Assembly (NCBI RefSeq): GCF_037392515.1
Contig: NC_090291.1
Span: 19,694,001-19,758,000, forward strand
DNA length: 64,000 nucleotides
DNA from: Haliotis asinina
Taxonomy: Eukaryota; Mollusca; Gastropoda; Lepetellida; Haliotidae
Direction of reading: 5' to 3'
Positions 44,101 to 54,525 of the stretch are shown here, piece after piece; within the stretch, counting starts at the first letter, position 1, and each line of letters opens with the position of its first letter. The notes under the pieces were generated by a model that saw nothing but the letters and a program-made list of their open reading frames with translations, was not told the DNA's origin and searched no databases. The translations under genes and the position numbers were made by a program.

Positions 44101-47100
44101 CTAAAGTCAAACAGGTTAAAAGGACAGATGGAAAAATGCATAAATTTCCATGATCATCAATTAGAAGGGAGAGAATATCATGTCCCTGCTTGGTTGTACT
44201 CGATTTGAAGATACTTTCCACACAACTTATTTCAGTAATATACAACTCAAGAGAACATAATAACAGACATAATGTTGCCCTTTCATGTGCCGTCACTACA
44301 AACCTTTTTAACATGTTTCTGTATTTCATAATTTAACATTCAATAATGATTTTCCAAACATCGAAACAAAATCTACTTTATGGAACTATTTTTTATCCCC
44401 ATCCTTTAACTTCTTGTAAAGCAGCCTTTAACATACCACAGATTCACAACACTTGAAGCATTATCTGTAAATGATTGTTGGCATGGAGACAGATAATCTT
44501 ATATTTCTGGTATCTCTCTTGATACAAAGTATACACTACCTGTTGTTGATGACACAACAATCTCCATGTGTAAACTTCTGTTGTCTGTTCATCCCAATCT
44601 CACGCTGAAACACATATGACGACATCAAAGAAGAACATGATGAAAAATAGTTGACAGTAAATTTAAGATTGTTCCATGTTCATGAAGCTAGTCTTTCTTA
44701 CCATATTTTATGCAATTAGGGAAAGAGCAATATTAATTATTTTGTGCAATAAAATGTGACTGTTTAGACTTCATTTTTACCCAGATGGATCATCCAACTA
44801 TATAAACTACTCATTAAATCAGTATGGTCTCAATGTATGACTGAGGGAGTGAAAACAGGTGCCTTACATCCTGTCACAACCCACCTGTTTGAGAAGGTGT
44901 GTTACAGTTGTATTGTAAGGGGATAGTCTCTTCATCATTCGGCCAGACTGACGCATCACGATACTCTGAATGTCGTTGGTCTTTAAAACAGAGAACAAAC
45001 GTTTACTAGGTGATATAACTTGTCCACAAGTGTCTGCTGACACAAACAAGTTAGTGAGTGAGTGAGTTTAGTTTTATGCTGTTTTAGCAATATTCCAGCA
45101 AGGTAGGGGGCATCAGAAATGGGCTTCACACACTGAACCCATGTGGGGAGTCAAACCCAGGTCTTTGGCATGACAAGCAAACACTTTAACCCCGAGGCTA
45201 ACCCACAACCCCAAGAAGCTAAACTGTATCTATGTTAAATTTAAAGATGTTAATGTGTGTGGTATTTGTTGAATGTTTGTAATATATACATTGGTGACAT
45301 TATATAGCCATCTTCACCATGACAAATGCATGTCATTGTATCCCAGCTGCTTAGATCAATGCTCATGCTGTTGATCACAGGGATGTCTGGTCCAATCATG
45401 TTATTTACGGAACATCACCACATAACTAAAATACTGCCAAGTGTGGCATAAAACAACCAAGCAACTAAATCTAGGTCAATGTATGGCCTCACTATTACCA
45501 GACAGTGTCAGGCCAGCTGCATAATACCACTGATAGAGATTCATCACATTCTACAGTTTGATAAGATAAATACACTTACTTCTATACTGGTAGTGTCTGG
45601 GTTGGGGTCTTCTGCAAAGAAAATCACAACACTGTCTAGCTGTCTCAGAACAGATAAGGAATTACATAAAACAGGTTACTACAAACACTGACATCTACAA
45701 AATGTATGAGATAGTAAGTATAAACATGTTCATAGAGCTATAAAAATAGGGAATGAAAAAAACAAAACAGAGTGGCCAAAAAACATTGTTTTCCATTAAA
45801 ATGTATCACTTAATGTTGTACTTTTATGCTAAACAAGAAACTTAACAAAGTCAGTAATAAGTGAGAAGATAACGAAACTCTGACTTTTACTCAAAATAAA
45901 AATCTCAAATCATTCTGAAAATAAGTTACATGTCAAAGTGTTTGTTCAACCTGAATAAAACATGGCAAGAGCCCTTCCATGTGTTCAACTTTGTATCCTA
46001 AACATATATTAAGCTACATAAAAGCAAATTTCAATCAACATCTTCATTGACCAAAAACCAAGCTAAGCAATTTGCATACTGATAGGGTAATGGGGGCTGT
46101 ATTTCTATTTCAAGCAAACTGGGTAAAATGTCACTATTGACAATGATGTTGCCAGTTGAATTACCCTTGTCAGTAGGAATGCATCAAAGACTGCCTGTTC
46201 ATCACAGAAAAGTGTGACTTAATGTGAAAAATATACCGGGTAATATTTGTGAGAACGTATGGAAGCTGTTCAAAAACAAAACTATTTGGAAATTCTGATA
46301 ATTTTTCTTGATCAACGTTCTTGAGTCCAGTGTTCAGAGGTCATAAGATTGAGCACATAACACATGCATCCTTATGTGGTTTTGGAGGTGGGATAGAAAT
46401 ATTCAAGTTATATGTTTCAAACGTTTCAAGAGGCTCAATGCATCTATTCAGCTCACACTACATCTATTCAGCATTAAAGGCACTATATCGCAGCATGCTT
46501 CTCTAAAAATCCATAATGCATGTCTCTAAATAATACAAACTATCAACTGTTATCAATTTATACACTTAAGGTTCATTAATACAGGGCAGTCATGAAGAAA
46601 ATCTGAATGAACATTAACAATCCAAAACATTAACAATCCAAGAAACTGTACGTCACAAATGACAAGTGTTCCAAGGTCAAGGTTGGCAGGGCAGTCAGTA
46701 TCTTGTTTGGCCACCATTAGCATCAATGGCCGCTTGGCACTGGCATCCCATAGACAGGACCAGATTCTGGATGAAGTGCCTGGGAATGAATTGGTACTCT
46801 TCCCTCAAGGCCACAAACAGAGCAGGTAACGTCTGTGGCTGAGGGTCACGCTGTCGCACACAACGATCCAATTCGTCCCACAAATTTTCAATAGGGTTAA
46901 GATCAGGTGATTGTGAGGGCCAATCAAGAACCTGAATGTTGTTCTGGCCAAGGAAATTCCTGGTTATTTTTGCTGTATGCGGCCGAGCATTGTCATGCTG
47001 AAAAATGATATTCTAGTGGTTCATGAAAGGAAGGACATGAGGCCTGATGATTTCATCATGATAACGTCAGGTCCTCACAAAGGCCTTCTGGAACAAATAC

Positions 47101-50100
47101 CAGCCTCACGTAAGCGGTTCCTCACAGTCTGATCAGAAATTGTTCTGAGTCCTGGCACTTCCGATGTTCCAGTGTTGTGGAGGATGCTGTGGTGAACCTG
47201 TTCCGCACATGTCAAAGTCGAATAAACCTCTGATGAGTGGGGTGGTCACAGGGTGTTGCCTCTTGTTGCTGGTAGCAATGCCAAAGTCTTGCTATGGTAC
47301 ACTGTGACATATTTAGTTGCCTTGCAATCGCAGACTGAGACACCCCAGCCTCCAAATGACCAATCACATTGTTGCGCTGAGCCCCAGTAAGTCTAGGCAT
47401 CATTTTAACACCAAATTTAAGACTGTCAATTGTTGCATGAGCATTGAAACCCCCCTGACATTTATTGGAAATGATGCATGGAATGTGCATGCAAAAGGAA
47501 ATGCATGAACTTCTTCCCGTTCACAATTTATTGCATTTATTGAGGAAAACAGATTTTGGTGCATTTTGAGGGATTGTCCTCAATGATTCAAACTTGGAAA
47601 TGTTTGCAGACAGTGTTCACCATAGATATATACTGATTACATTGACACCAATGATTCAAATTTGAAAACTTACATGGAAAAATACTACCTGTGCATTTCT
47701 TTTTTTGCATAGTTAAAAGACTTTTATTGCATCATTGTTAAAGTGATAGCAAATGACCCTGTGTATATACTATAGTCCAAAATATGGTCAAAAATGTGTG
47801 ACATTGTGACTTTAAATATTTTTGTACAAAAATGAAAATTATCTACAAGACATCATTGATTTTGTCTACACACCATCAGGAGGTCTGGATGAGTCCATGT
47901 ACTCGAGGTCGGAGGACGAATCGTCATCTGAGGTAGCCCCATCGGAAGTCAGGATGCGGATCTGGCCACTGTCATGGAAACAAGACTGATTGATATACAT
48001 GAGCCCTGAAACACATCCAACACAACTCTCAAGTCAGTCTCCATGCTCACATTACACTGGTTCTGACTTTGTCCTAAAATCATCAGTTCACCAGAGGTAC
48101 AGATAAGCTGCAAATCTGTATAAATCACACAAATATTCATGTGAAAACTCCTTTCCTATTAAGTCTTATGCATTCATGTATGGTTGAATACATACTTGAA
48201 TAAATACTCAATACATTTGGTCTTACACACACACAAAAATAGAAAAAATAAGTGAGGTATAAGTGAGGTCCTATTTCAGAACATAAACTTGGCAACTTGC
48301 ATTCTTTCTAACAGTTTCTCATATAACAGATCAAACATAAATGACAAACACATAAGCCAACATTTAAATGTTATTATATTTGTACAATTAAGGGAAAATG
48401 GCAAATATTCAACTATGTCTGAGTGAGGAGGGTACAATTTATTTGGTTTCTCGAAGGAAAATTTTAAGGACAGTGACAGGATACTCAATACAGATGAACA
48501 CAAGCAATACATAACTCAGTGACCCAGAAAGTTATCTGTAGCTCTGGTCAACAATGATGTCATGTCATTCATTTATATTAGTTATTTTAATATTTTGATA
48601 TAAGAAATACCATTCATGTCTAGATTAAATATTCTTTAGAAAATTAGGGGTAGTCTAGTGATTAAAGCATTAAGACTTCCTTAAGTGGGTATCGGTACAG
48701 CATGTGAAATCCACTTCTGGTGTCCCCACCAGGATACGTGTTGTCTAGGTTATGAGAACTAAGTAGAACTGACCTGTACAGTTAGGGAACCAGTAAGGAA
48801 GGATAACAATATATGGATAAACTTCTTCATTACCGTGACATCGACATTTTGTCAATGAAGGTTCTAACATTGTTATGAAGCATGTTTCCTCCATTTGAAC
48901 TGTTTATTTCATTCACGTGAGAGACTGACAATAATTCTGGGGAACGTGAACCAAGGTCTACATTATGACAAGGGGACAATTTAAACCACTAAACTACCCC
49001 ACACTAACAAGTTAAGGTACAACTTCCTCATGATAACTCAACATATATCTAGTAAAAAAGATACATCCAAAGACATGCCTATATTCAAAACATAAACTAT
49101 CACTAAATATAACCAAAAGGATGAGGAAGTTTTGTGTGAGATTTTAACATAAGATATAAACATAACCACAAAAAACAAGTAATTACATTTATTATGACAC
49201 AATACCATAAGAATACATTCCTACATATATAACACACAGACCATAAACAAGTCTAGAGAGGCTCTAACCAATGATTGACAGTATTAGCGATGGTTAAGGG
49301 CTGTGTTCCAGAAAGCTACTGTGGCATGACGTCAGCCATAACAAAAGTGTGGGTGTAACCAACAATTCAGCTCTTAAATAGCTCCGTATATGGAATGGAA
49401 CGCAGGTTCAAGGACACGAGAGCACACAATCAGCCAGACCCTCAATTCACAAATACTCTGCCCAACTAAACAAATAATAGTGAAATCCTGGTTATGCATC
49501 ACAGACTTACAATGCACTTACCTGAACACACCAGTACAACTGTATTGGTTAAATTCAACTAGTTAGTAGCATGTAATGATTATACACTTTAATTATATGC
49601 AAATATATGCAATTTATGTTGACATCACTTATTTGAAAATAGAATGTGCTGCAAAATGTGAAGCAGAAAACTTGAGAACATACAAAATACATTCAAATTA
49701 AGCAGTAAAATGTGAAGCACAAATTTGAGAACATACAAAATACATTCAAATTAAGTAGGAAAATGTGAAGCAAAATGTGAAGCACAAATTTGAAAACATG
49801 CATATATATTCATATACATATAAGCCTTGCAAACTGGGGCATGTAATACCAATACCTACAAGTTGTGATAATTCATGCACTTGTAAATAGTTGGATACTG
49901 GTTTTCAAACTCTGCTGTAAAATTCCCAACTTTACTGCAAATATCAGCATCTCTGTACTGTTTAACGATGCACTCAGCTATATGGCGGCGGTCTGCATAA
50001 ATAATCTATGCACCTGGACCAGACAGTCCAGTGATCAACATCATGAACATCGATCTGCACAGTTGGGATACGATGACATGTGTCAACCATCTCAGGGAGC

Positions 50101-53100
50101 CTGACCAGCTGACCCATTAGTCGCCTCTTGTGACAAGCATGGGTTACTGAAGACCAGTTCTAACATGGATCTTCACTGGTAGGTTCACGTCTATAAATGT
50201 CAATGAAAGTTAATGAATGTAAATATAAATGATTGTCAAACCATATGGAATAGTTACTTGGGACTACTTCTACCCTGAAATCACTACAAGTGTGTATGGA
50301 GCATGATGACATAGGGTCAGCTGGTAGACACTCATGAACATTTAAAATTAATAAAAAAAGTTTATATCAATCTAACTGATCTAATTTGTTTTCTTACAGG
50401 TGAAATCTTAGCATAAATTGTGTGAATCAGGGGTGGAAATAAAATTAAAATTGCTAATGTCTACCGGTGCCATGGCACATGTTATTTTGCCACTATACGG
50501 GCTGATTTTCTTTTAAGTAATCAACATAGCGGCAATTAAAATTGGAAAGTCAGCTGAACACTAGTAGAGTGAGATATACGAATTTGCTTGCACGACAGAA
50601 AAAATTATTGGACTGGGACATTGGGCAACAGGATATTTCCAGCCCTGGTCATCAAAATATAATTTAGATCAGTAAATTGATGCCTTTTTTCTAAGACGAG
50701 GATACAGGCTGTCTGTAAATTGAAATTATAAGTGATTCTATGTATTTCTGTAGGGCTGCAAAATATTTTGACTAGGAAGTCCATAAATTGCTTACTTAAT
50801 ACTTATCAAATAATTATAAATATTATAGAGGGGCGGTGGGTAGCCTAGCGGTTTAAACGTTTGCTCATCACATCCAATACCTGGGTTCAGTCCCACACAT
50901 ATCTTTTACAATACCATTAAGAACTGTTCAAGTTGTGTCTTGAAAATCTTCAAAACACAATAAATCTGTACAAATCAGGACAGATCTTATACCATAGATT
51001 CTGGAAGGTACTCTTGCATCATATGGGGACTTGACCTTATTCATAGGGGGACCCAGAGGCGGGGTGCAGGGATGCCCTTTTGTCTTGAAAGTTTATGTAA
51101 TAGCCATTGAACACAGGTGAAAATGAAGTGTGCGCTCCCTCTTTCTTAAGAGTATGCAACTCCCTTTTCTCAAAAGGCTCAGCCTACTGGACTCTACATG
51201 ATGGCAGAACTTGTGAAATTAATTAAGACATGAGATGTTATTTGGATGAAATCATTGTGGATGTGGAGGTATTTGTGAACTGCAGAATGTGAACTTCATC
51301 TCTATCACTGGGGGTTAAGCAAGTTCAATACTGTAACTGCTCCCAAGCAACAGCTTTTGTCATGTAATGAATGTTGCCGCTAGTATTGTTGCCAAGCAAC
51401 CCCTGTTGTGATATACACAAGAACCATGCAAGAACTACTGCCTGATATTGAGCATGACTGCTGTTGTCGCATGCTGACCATCTACTTAAACATACACTGA
51501 GCCATCAGATGAAAAGTAGAACTAATAAAACAGGTGACTAATGGCTACCCTATCCTGTATGAATTATTAGGGGTGGGCGATAATACTGGGTAACCCATAT
51601 ATTACACTTTGAACTTCACAATATATCATATTTCTGTAGGCTTTTCACAAACCGGCTCATCCAAAACTGTCAAGGACTTCCATAACCATGATTGGTAATT
51701 CCTGATAATGTATTTCCTTCAAATTTCTATACATTATTAGTTTCAAGAATGGCAGATGCCACTGCAAGCGCTTTTTCTAGAGTTCCAAATTTTAGAGCGA
51801 AGATTTCAATTCAGAACACATAACGTTATTAAACAGCTACACTAACATTTTGTCTGTGAAATATGTAAATCTTAAAACAAATAAGATCTGACCTTATTAT
51901 GAAGTCCTGTCATGCTATCATAAAAACTTGGGTGCAGAAACATGTAGGATAAGCAAGAAGCATTTTCAAAATAACCACACACAATCATGCCTGAGTTCAT
52001 CTCCTACATATCAAAACTCAAACATATTTGCACATGTCAACAGATCATTCACATTTTACTTTATACAAACATATAGGGTTTATATAGCTGGAATATTGCT
52101 GACTGCGGCATTAAGCACAAACCATCTAATTCATAAATCCAAAATGTGTTAGAATTGGAATTAATTACAGTTAATATGCATAGGTCGATTGACACCTGAC
52201 AATCAAAAACTTCCCAAAATAGCAAAAACTTCCCAAAATACAAAAATATTTTCCCTATTGATAACATTATATACAACAAATAGCTTTGCAGAAATATCAT
52301 GCAATGATGACAGGTCCACTGATAAGAGGCTGCAATGTTATTATTGAAAGCACAATCAAAATACATGGTTAAAATAGGACTTCCTTTGAATTTAATTAAA
52401 ACAAAAGAATTTGAAATAATCTCAGTAACAAAATAACATATCAGTCAGTCAACCCACAAGAAGAACTGTTGAGAATTATGGATAAAATTATCTCTGTAAT
52501 AGCATCTATATTTGATTTCCACTCTCATTTAAACAACACATGCAAGCACTGAATACATATTGTCTACTCTCTAAGGAACATCTTCCAACGTTTTGTCAAT
52601 ATTTACAATCTCTAAGCATTCCAAACAGCCAATCAGGAATTATGCCTAGTCATTCTCAAGTCCTATAAGTCTAGATATAAAGCCTTGTGACTTGATTAAA
52701 GGGCATTGCTCATCGCTGCTAGCCTTATGCAGCCAATATTGGCTTAAATGTGCCTACTCTTCAACAGTCAGTAATGCATCCTCTGTTGGCACTGCTGTCA
52801 TGCATGTTCATCATCCTTGTGCAGTTCATCAATTTTATGAGACATGTGTTGTGCAATTTGCTTACATATCTATATAGGTCACTAGGCAAAACTAATCCTG
52901 CTTGTGAAACTGGGATATAAAAGTTGCAGAATCACCCTACGGATGTTGAGCTAAATATGTCTAATTCTGAGCTGTATATTGACATACATATCAATAATAA
53001 CAATGCATTACAGTTGTTGAAACACTTGTCCCATAGCTGTAAAATAATGCAAGTGAAAATCATGACATAACCACTTTGCTTACTCACGAATGGAGGTCAA

Positions 53101-53411
53101 TGTGACATGATATGTTATCACGAAACAAGTGTTGAGCTGTGGCAACTTGGCAGGTGAAAGGTTAAACTAACATTCGTGCAAAATAACACATAAAACCAAC
53201 CACGGTCCAATAAACATATCCCGTCCCCAGAGAATACACCCTAGCAAGTGCTCGCCCCCTCCAGAGGATGAAGATTTTCCTACCTGCGGATGAGGTGGGC
53301 AAGGATCGCACGGAGATCCGTGTCCCCCTCGTCACCCCCGTCCGAATCGCCTGTCCCCTGAGCTACTCGGGAACCGCTGCTGCTCATTCTCCTCGAGTTG
53401 CTGGACCCCAT
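32992..53411 (-). CDS. DCAF11: DDB1- and CUL4-associated factor 11, 17 coding exons, 538 aa
   Basis: Substrate receptor that docks on DDB1 in CUL4 ubiquitin ligases. Exons, 5' to 3' on the minus strand: 53411-53284, 47968-47874, 45611-45580, 44980-44885, 44604-44540, 42501-42401, 41365-41263, 40702-40659, 39699-39576, 39302-39245, 38401-38309, 37450-37358, 36073-35984, 35296-35233, 34510-34358, 33880-33774 and 33162-32992. All junctions are GT-AG and every phase matches; the sum is 1617 bases including TAG. Recalled human DCAF11 (546 aa) aligns along most of its length: start MGSSN, then KAFCG, ARDVGWSVLD, SSWSD, DDVNAV, SSQILFSGGDD, GHHDGIT, SNSKDQTIKLWD, GHGVLHTLIRC. DDB1-binding WDXR motifs are seen at 315-318 (WDRR) and 362-365 (WDVR). 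The first 85 residues are acidic and weakly conserved; the last 30 are basic. Introns carry a dead Tc1 element, SINEs and minisatellites. The 3' untranslated region was not defined. Confidence 0.96.
33375..33592 (+). mobile_element. SINE family B in DCAF11 intron 16
   Basis: ACATCCGGGTTAGTACTGGT, CCATGCTTGTCGTAAGAGGC, GGTCAGGTGGTCAGGCTCAC, TAGTTTGGTCCAGGAAAACT, TGTGGCGTCAAACC. Opposite strand to the gene. Confidence 0.87.
34600..34755 (-). mobile_element. tRNA-headed SINE (family A) in DCAF11 intron 14
   Basis: TCTAGTTTTATGCCCTTTTC tail, CAATATTCCTGCAATTC, AGAGACACCAGAAATGTGC, ACCCATGTGGGGAATCAAAC, all as reverse complement; same strand as the gene. Confidence 0.85.
36112..36458 (-). mobile_element. 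tRNA-headed SINE (family A) with greatly expanded tail, DCAF11 intron 12
   Basis: Body 36316-36458: TTCAGCAATATTCCAGCACT, GGGGCACCAGAAATGTGTTT, ACCCATGTGGGGAATCGAAC, TTTAACCACTATGCTACCCC as reverse complement. The minus-strand (TCAC)n tail continues as plus-strand GTGA repeats over 36112-36315, with a GC-rich GGGCGGGCGAGCGG-type block at 36244-36290. Confidence 0.87.
36763..37089. repeat. 24-bp minisatellite in DCAF11 intron 12
   Basis: Unit ACACCTGTGAGATACTTTCGAAAC with variants (CTATGAGATATTTTTGA, CTGTGAGATACTCTTGA) alternating in a three-unit order, about 13 copies. Period divisible by three, so repeat peptides (KYLTGVFQ) appear on both strands without being genes. Confidence 0.93.
38071..38115. 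repeat. (GAT)n microsatellite
   Basis: About 14 GAT units in DCAF11 intron 11. Confidence 0.9.
40856..41262. repeat. 25-27-bp minisatellite abutting the DCAF11 exon 7 donor
   Basis: About 15 units of ACCTCAGTACAGTGTCCACCCTACCC (plus strand) run right up to the exon 7 donor. The exon end itself (ACCTGAAAGCAGTGTCCAGC) reads as one more unit. On the minus strand each unit is GTGGACACTGTACTGAG|GTGGG, so twelve of fifteen keep an AG|GTGGG donor-like core. Confidence 0.93.
42347..42396. repeat. 50-bp perfect direct repeat, copy 1, beside DCAF11 exon 6
   Basis: Starts TCCTGATGGTGATGAATAAG and ends AAAACTTATAC. Identical to 42572-42621. Its last two bases are the +5 and +6 positions of the exon 6 donor, so it directly adjoins that splice site. 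Confidence 0.93.
42572..42621. repeat. 50-bp perfect direct repeat, copy 2, upstream of DCAF11 exon 6
   Basis: Same 50 bases as 42347-42396, offset 225, on the acceptor side of the 101-bp exon 6. Confidence 0.93.
45054..45214 (-). mobile_element. tRNA-headed SINE (family A) in DCAF11 intron 3
   Basis: GTGAGTGAGTTTAGTTTTAT tail, TTTTAGCAATATTCCAGCAA, ATCAGAAATGGGCTTCACAC, CCCATGTGGGGAGTCAAACC, TTTAACCCCGAGGCTAACCC as reverse complement. Confidence 0.87.
45300..45470 (+). mobile_element. SINE family B, 3' part, in DCAF11 intron 3
   Basis: CATGTCATTGTATCCCAGCT, TTAGATCAATGCTCATGCTG, GATCACAGGGATGTCTGGTC, ATACTGCCAAGTGTGGCATA. Confidence 0.75.
46685..47490 (-). mobile_element. Tc1/mariner transposon remnant in DCAF11 intron 2
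   Basis: Minus-strand transposase pieces. The N-terminal helix-turn-helix (47392-47212) reads MPRLTGAQRNNVIGHLEAGV and IARQLNMSQCTIARLW. The C-terminal catalytic part (about 47010-46695) contains FQHDNARPHTAK, SPDLNPIENLWDELD and ends in DANGGQTRY. The segment that should hold the first catalytic Asp is deleted and the two parts are out of frame with several stops, so the copy is dead. I did not find matching terminal inverted repeats; the 46560-46680 and 47490-47700 flanks are the places to look. Confidence 0.88.
48645..48735 (+). mobile_element. tRNA-headed SINE (family A) fragment
   Basis: AGGGGTAGTCTAGTGATTAA, then GTGGGTATCGGTACAGCATG, AAATCCACTTCTGGTGTCCC. Lies in DCAF11 intron 1. Confidence 0.65.
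48920..49003 (-). mobile_element. Diverged tRNA-headed SINE (family A)
   Basis: GGGGAACGTGAACCAAGGTC and TTTAAACCACTAAACTACCC resemble the reversed B-box and A-box regions. Intron 1. Confidence 0.45.
49640..49800. repeat. Tandem repeat of about 54 bp, three units
   Basis: AAAATGTGAAGCACAAATTTG followed by AGAACATACAAAATACATTC recurs; the last unit is disturbed by a small duplication of AAAATGTGAAGC. DCAF11 intron 1. Confidence 0.82.
49965..50185 (-). mobile_element. SINE family B, near full length, minus strand
   Basis: CTATATGGCGGCGGTCTGCA, CTGGACCAGACAGTCCAGTG, CATGAACATCGATCTGCAC, TGTGTCAACCATCTCAGGGA, TTAGTCGCCTCTTGTGACAA, TCTAACATGGATCTTCACTG. Same strand as DCAF11, intron 1. Confidence 0.9.
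50831..50905 (+). mobile_element. tRNA-headed SINE (family A) head fragment
   Basis: GGGGCGGTGGGTAGCCTAGC, GGTTTAAACGTTTGCTCATC, CTGGGTTCAGTCCCACACAT: A-box and B-box are clear, 3' half missing. DCAF11 intron 1. Confidence 0.75.
52081..52127 (+). mobile_element. SINE shared-tail fragment
   Basis: TATAGCTGGAATATTGCTGA then CTGCGGCATTAAGC matches only the tail common to families A and B. Confidence 0.6.
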
Positions 53412-53660
53412 GAAGTGTTCATTGGGAAGTTTCTTCCGTTCCGAAATGACTAATGAAAATTTCTCTCAGCGAGTGTCAAATTCTGCACGAAAAAACCTGG
53501 GCCCAGTTATCGACAGATTCCAAAGCGAATAGTTTTCGAAACATCGGAAAACAATTGCAATGTCGATATCGTCCTTGTATGCATATAGTGATTATCGTCT
53601 CCACTCAGGGTGTAAATGATGTCGAAGTGATGAGCGAGGTTTGTTTACGTAAATAAGAGA
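53412..53660 (-). promoter_or_regulatory. DCAF11 5' untranslated region and probable TATA-less promoter
   Basis: The sequence upstream of the start has no obvious TATA box and contains a CGGAAG core (53438-53433, minus strand), typical of ETS/GABP sites in housekeeping promoters. An upstream ATG at 53422 opens a 12-codon frame overlapping the main start (see findings). The transcription start is not visible, so the boundaries are a guess. Confidence 0.35.
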
Positions 53661-54367
53661 ACTTACAATAAGGGGAAGATAACTTTTATTGAAGTGACCA
53701 CGAAAACTAGAGTAGCCTCCCGTTAACCCTTACGCGGAGTGATTTGTCAAAGCTGGACATGTGGTTGGATCTCCTGCGCTGTAAGGGGAGATGTGAGGGC
53801 GTGTTTAAGATATTGTTCTATTTCAGACACTGTAATATATGATTAATGGTATCAAAATACCTTATGACATATTTTGTTGTGTCTGGTAAAAGCAGTGTTT
53901 GTCTTGGAAAATTCATTGAACTCCTTTTATTATGAGGCATAAGATCTGACAATTCGTCAATGATGATACACATCCATGCATATATACCCGATGTGCACGT
54001 TCAGCTTTATACGACAGTATGTCATGTTGACATACATATTCTCAGGTTGCTGTGCAGATTCATGATATAATTAATGTACTTTAAAGTTTTACTCAGGAAA
54101 AAATGTGTAGCACAACTCCGTTTTTTCATACATTCATTTTAATGCACGTATTGTGCAGTTACCATGGATACCTGTTGAAAGGTCAGTAAAAGAAGAATGC
54201 ATCTGGATCACAGGTGTTTGTGTGCTGGTATCAAATGCCTTGAAATCATGAACCTGACAGGTCACATAAATAGAACACCTCACGCCAGACGACGCCGAGT
54301 CGTCATCAACGACAATATGGCGTTTTTCACCCCTACAGTACGTATGCGGTATTCATCCGTATTTATG

Positions 54368-54525
54368 ACGTGATTGGCTCATGTCATCGTGTATTAATTG
54401 CATAGATTGATGCTCATGCTGTCGGTCGCTGAATTAAAATTGTTTGGTCCAGAACGATTATTTACAGACGGCCGCCACTTGGCTGGGATATTGCGAGGTA
54501 CGGCTTTAACGCCCTTTCTCACTAT
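54368..54525 (+). mobile_element. SINE family B, 3' two thirds
   Basis: GTGATTGGCTCATGTCATCG, TTGATGCTCATGCTGTCGGT, TTGTTTGGTCCAGAACGATT, TTTACAGACGGCCGCCACTT, GGCTGGGATATTGCGAGGTA and a TCTCACT tail. Confidence 0.78.
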
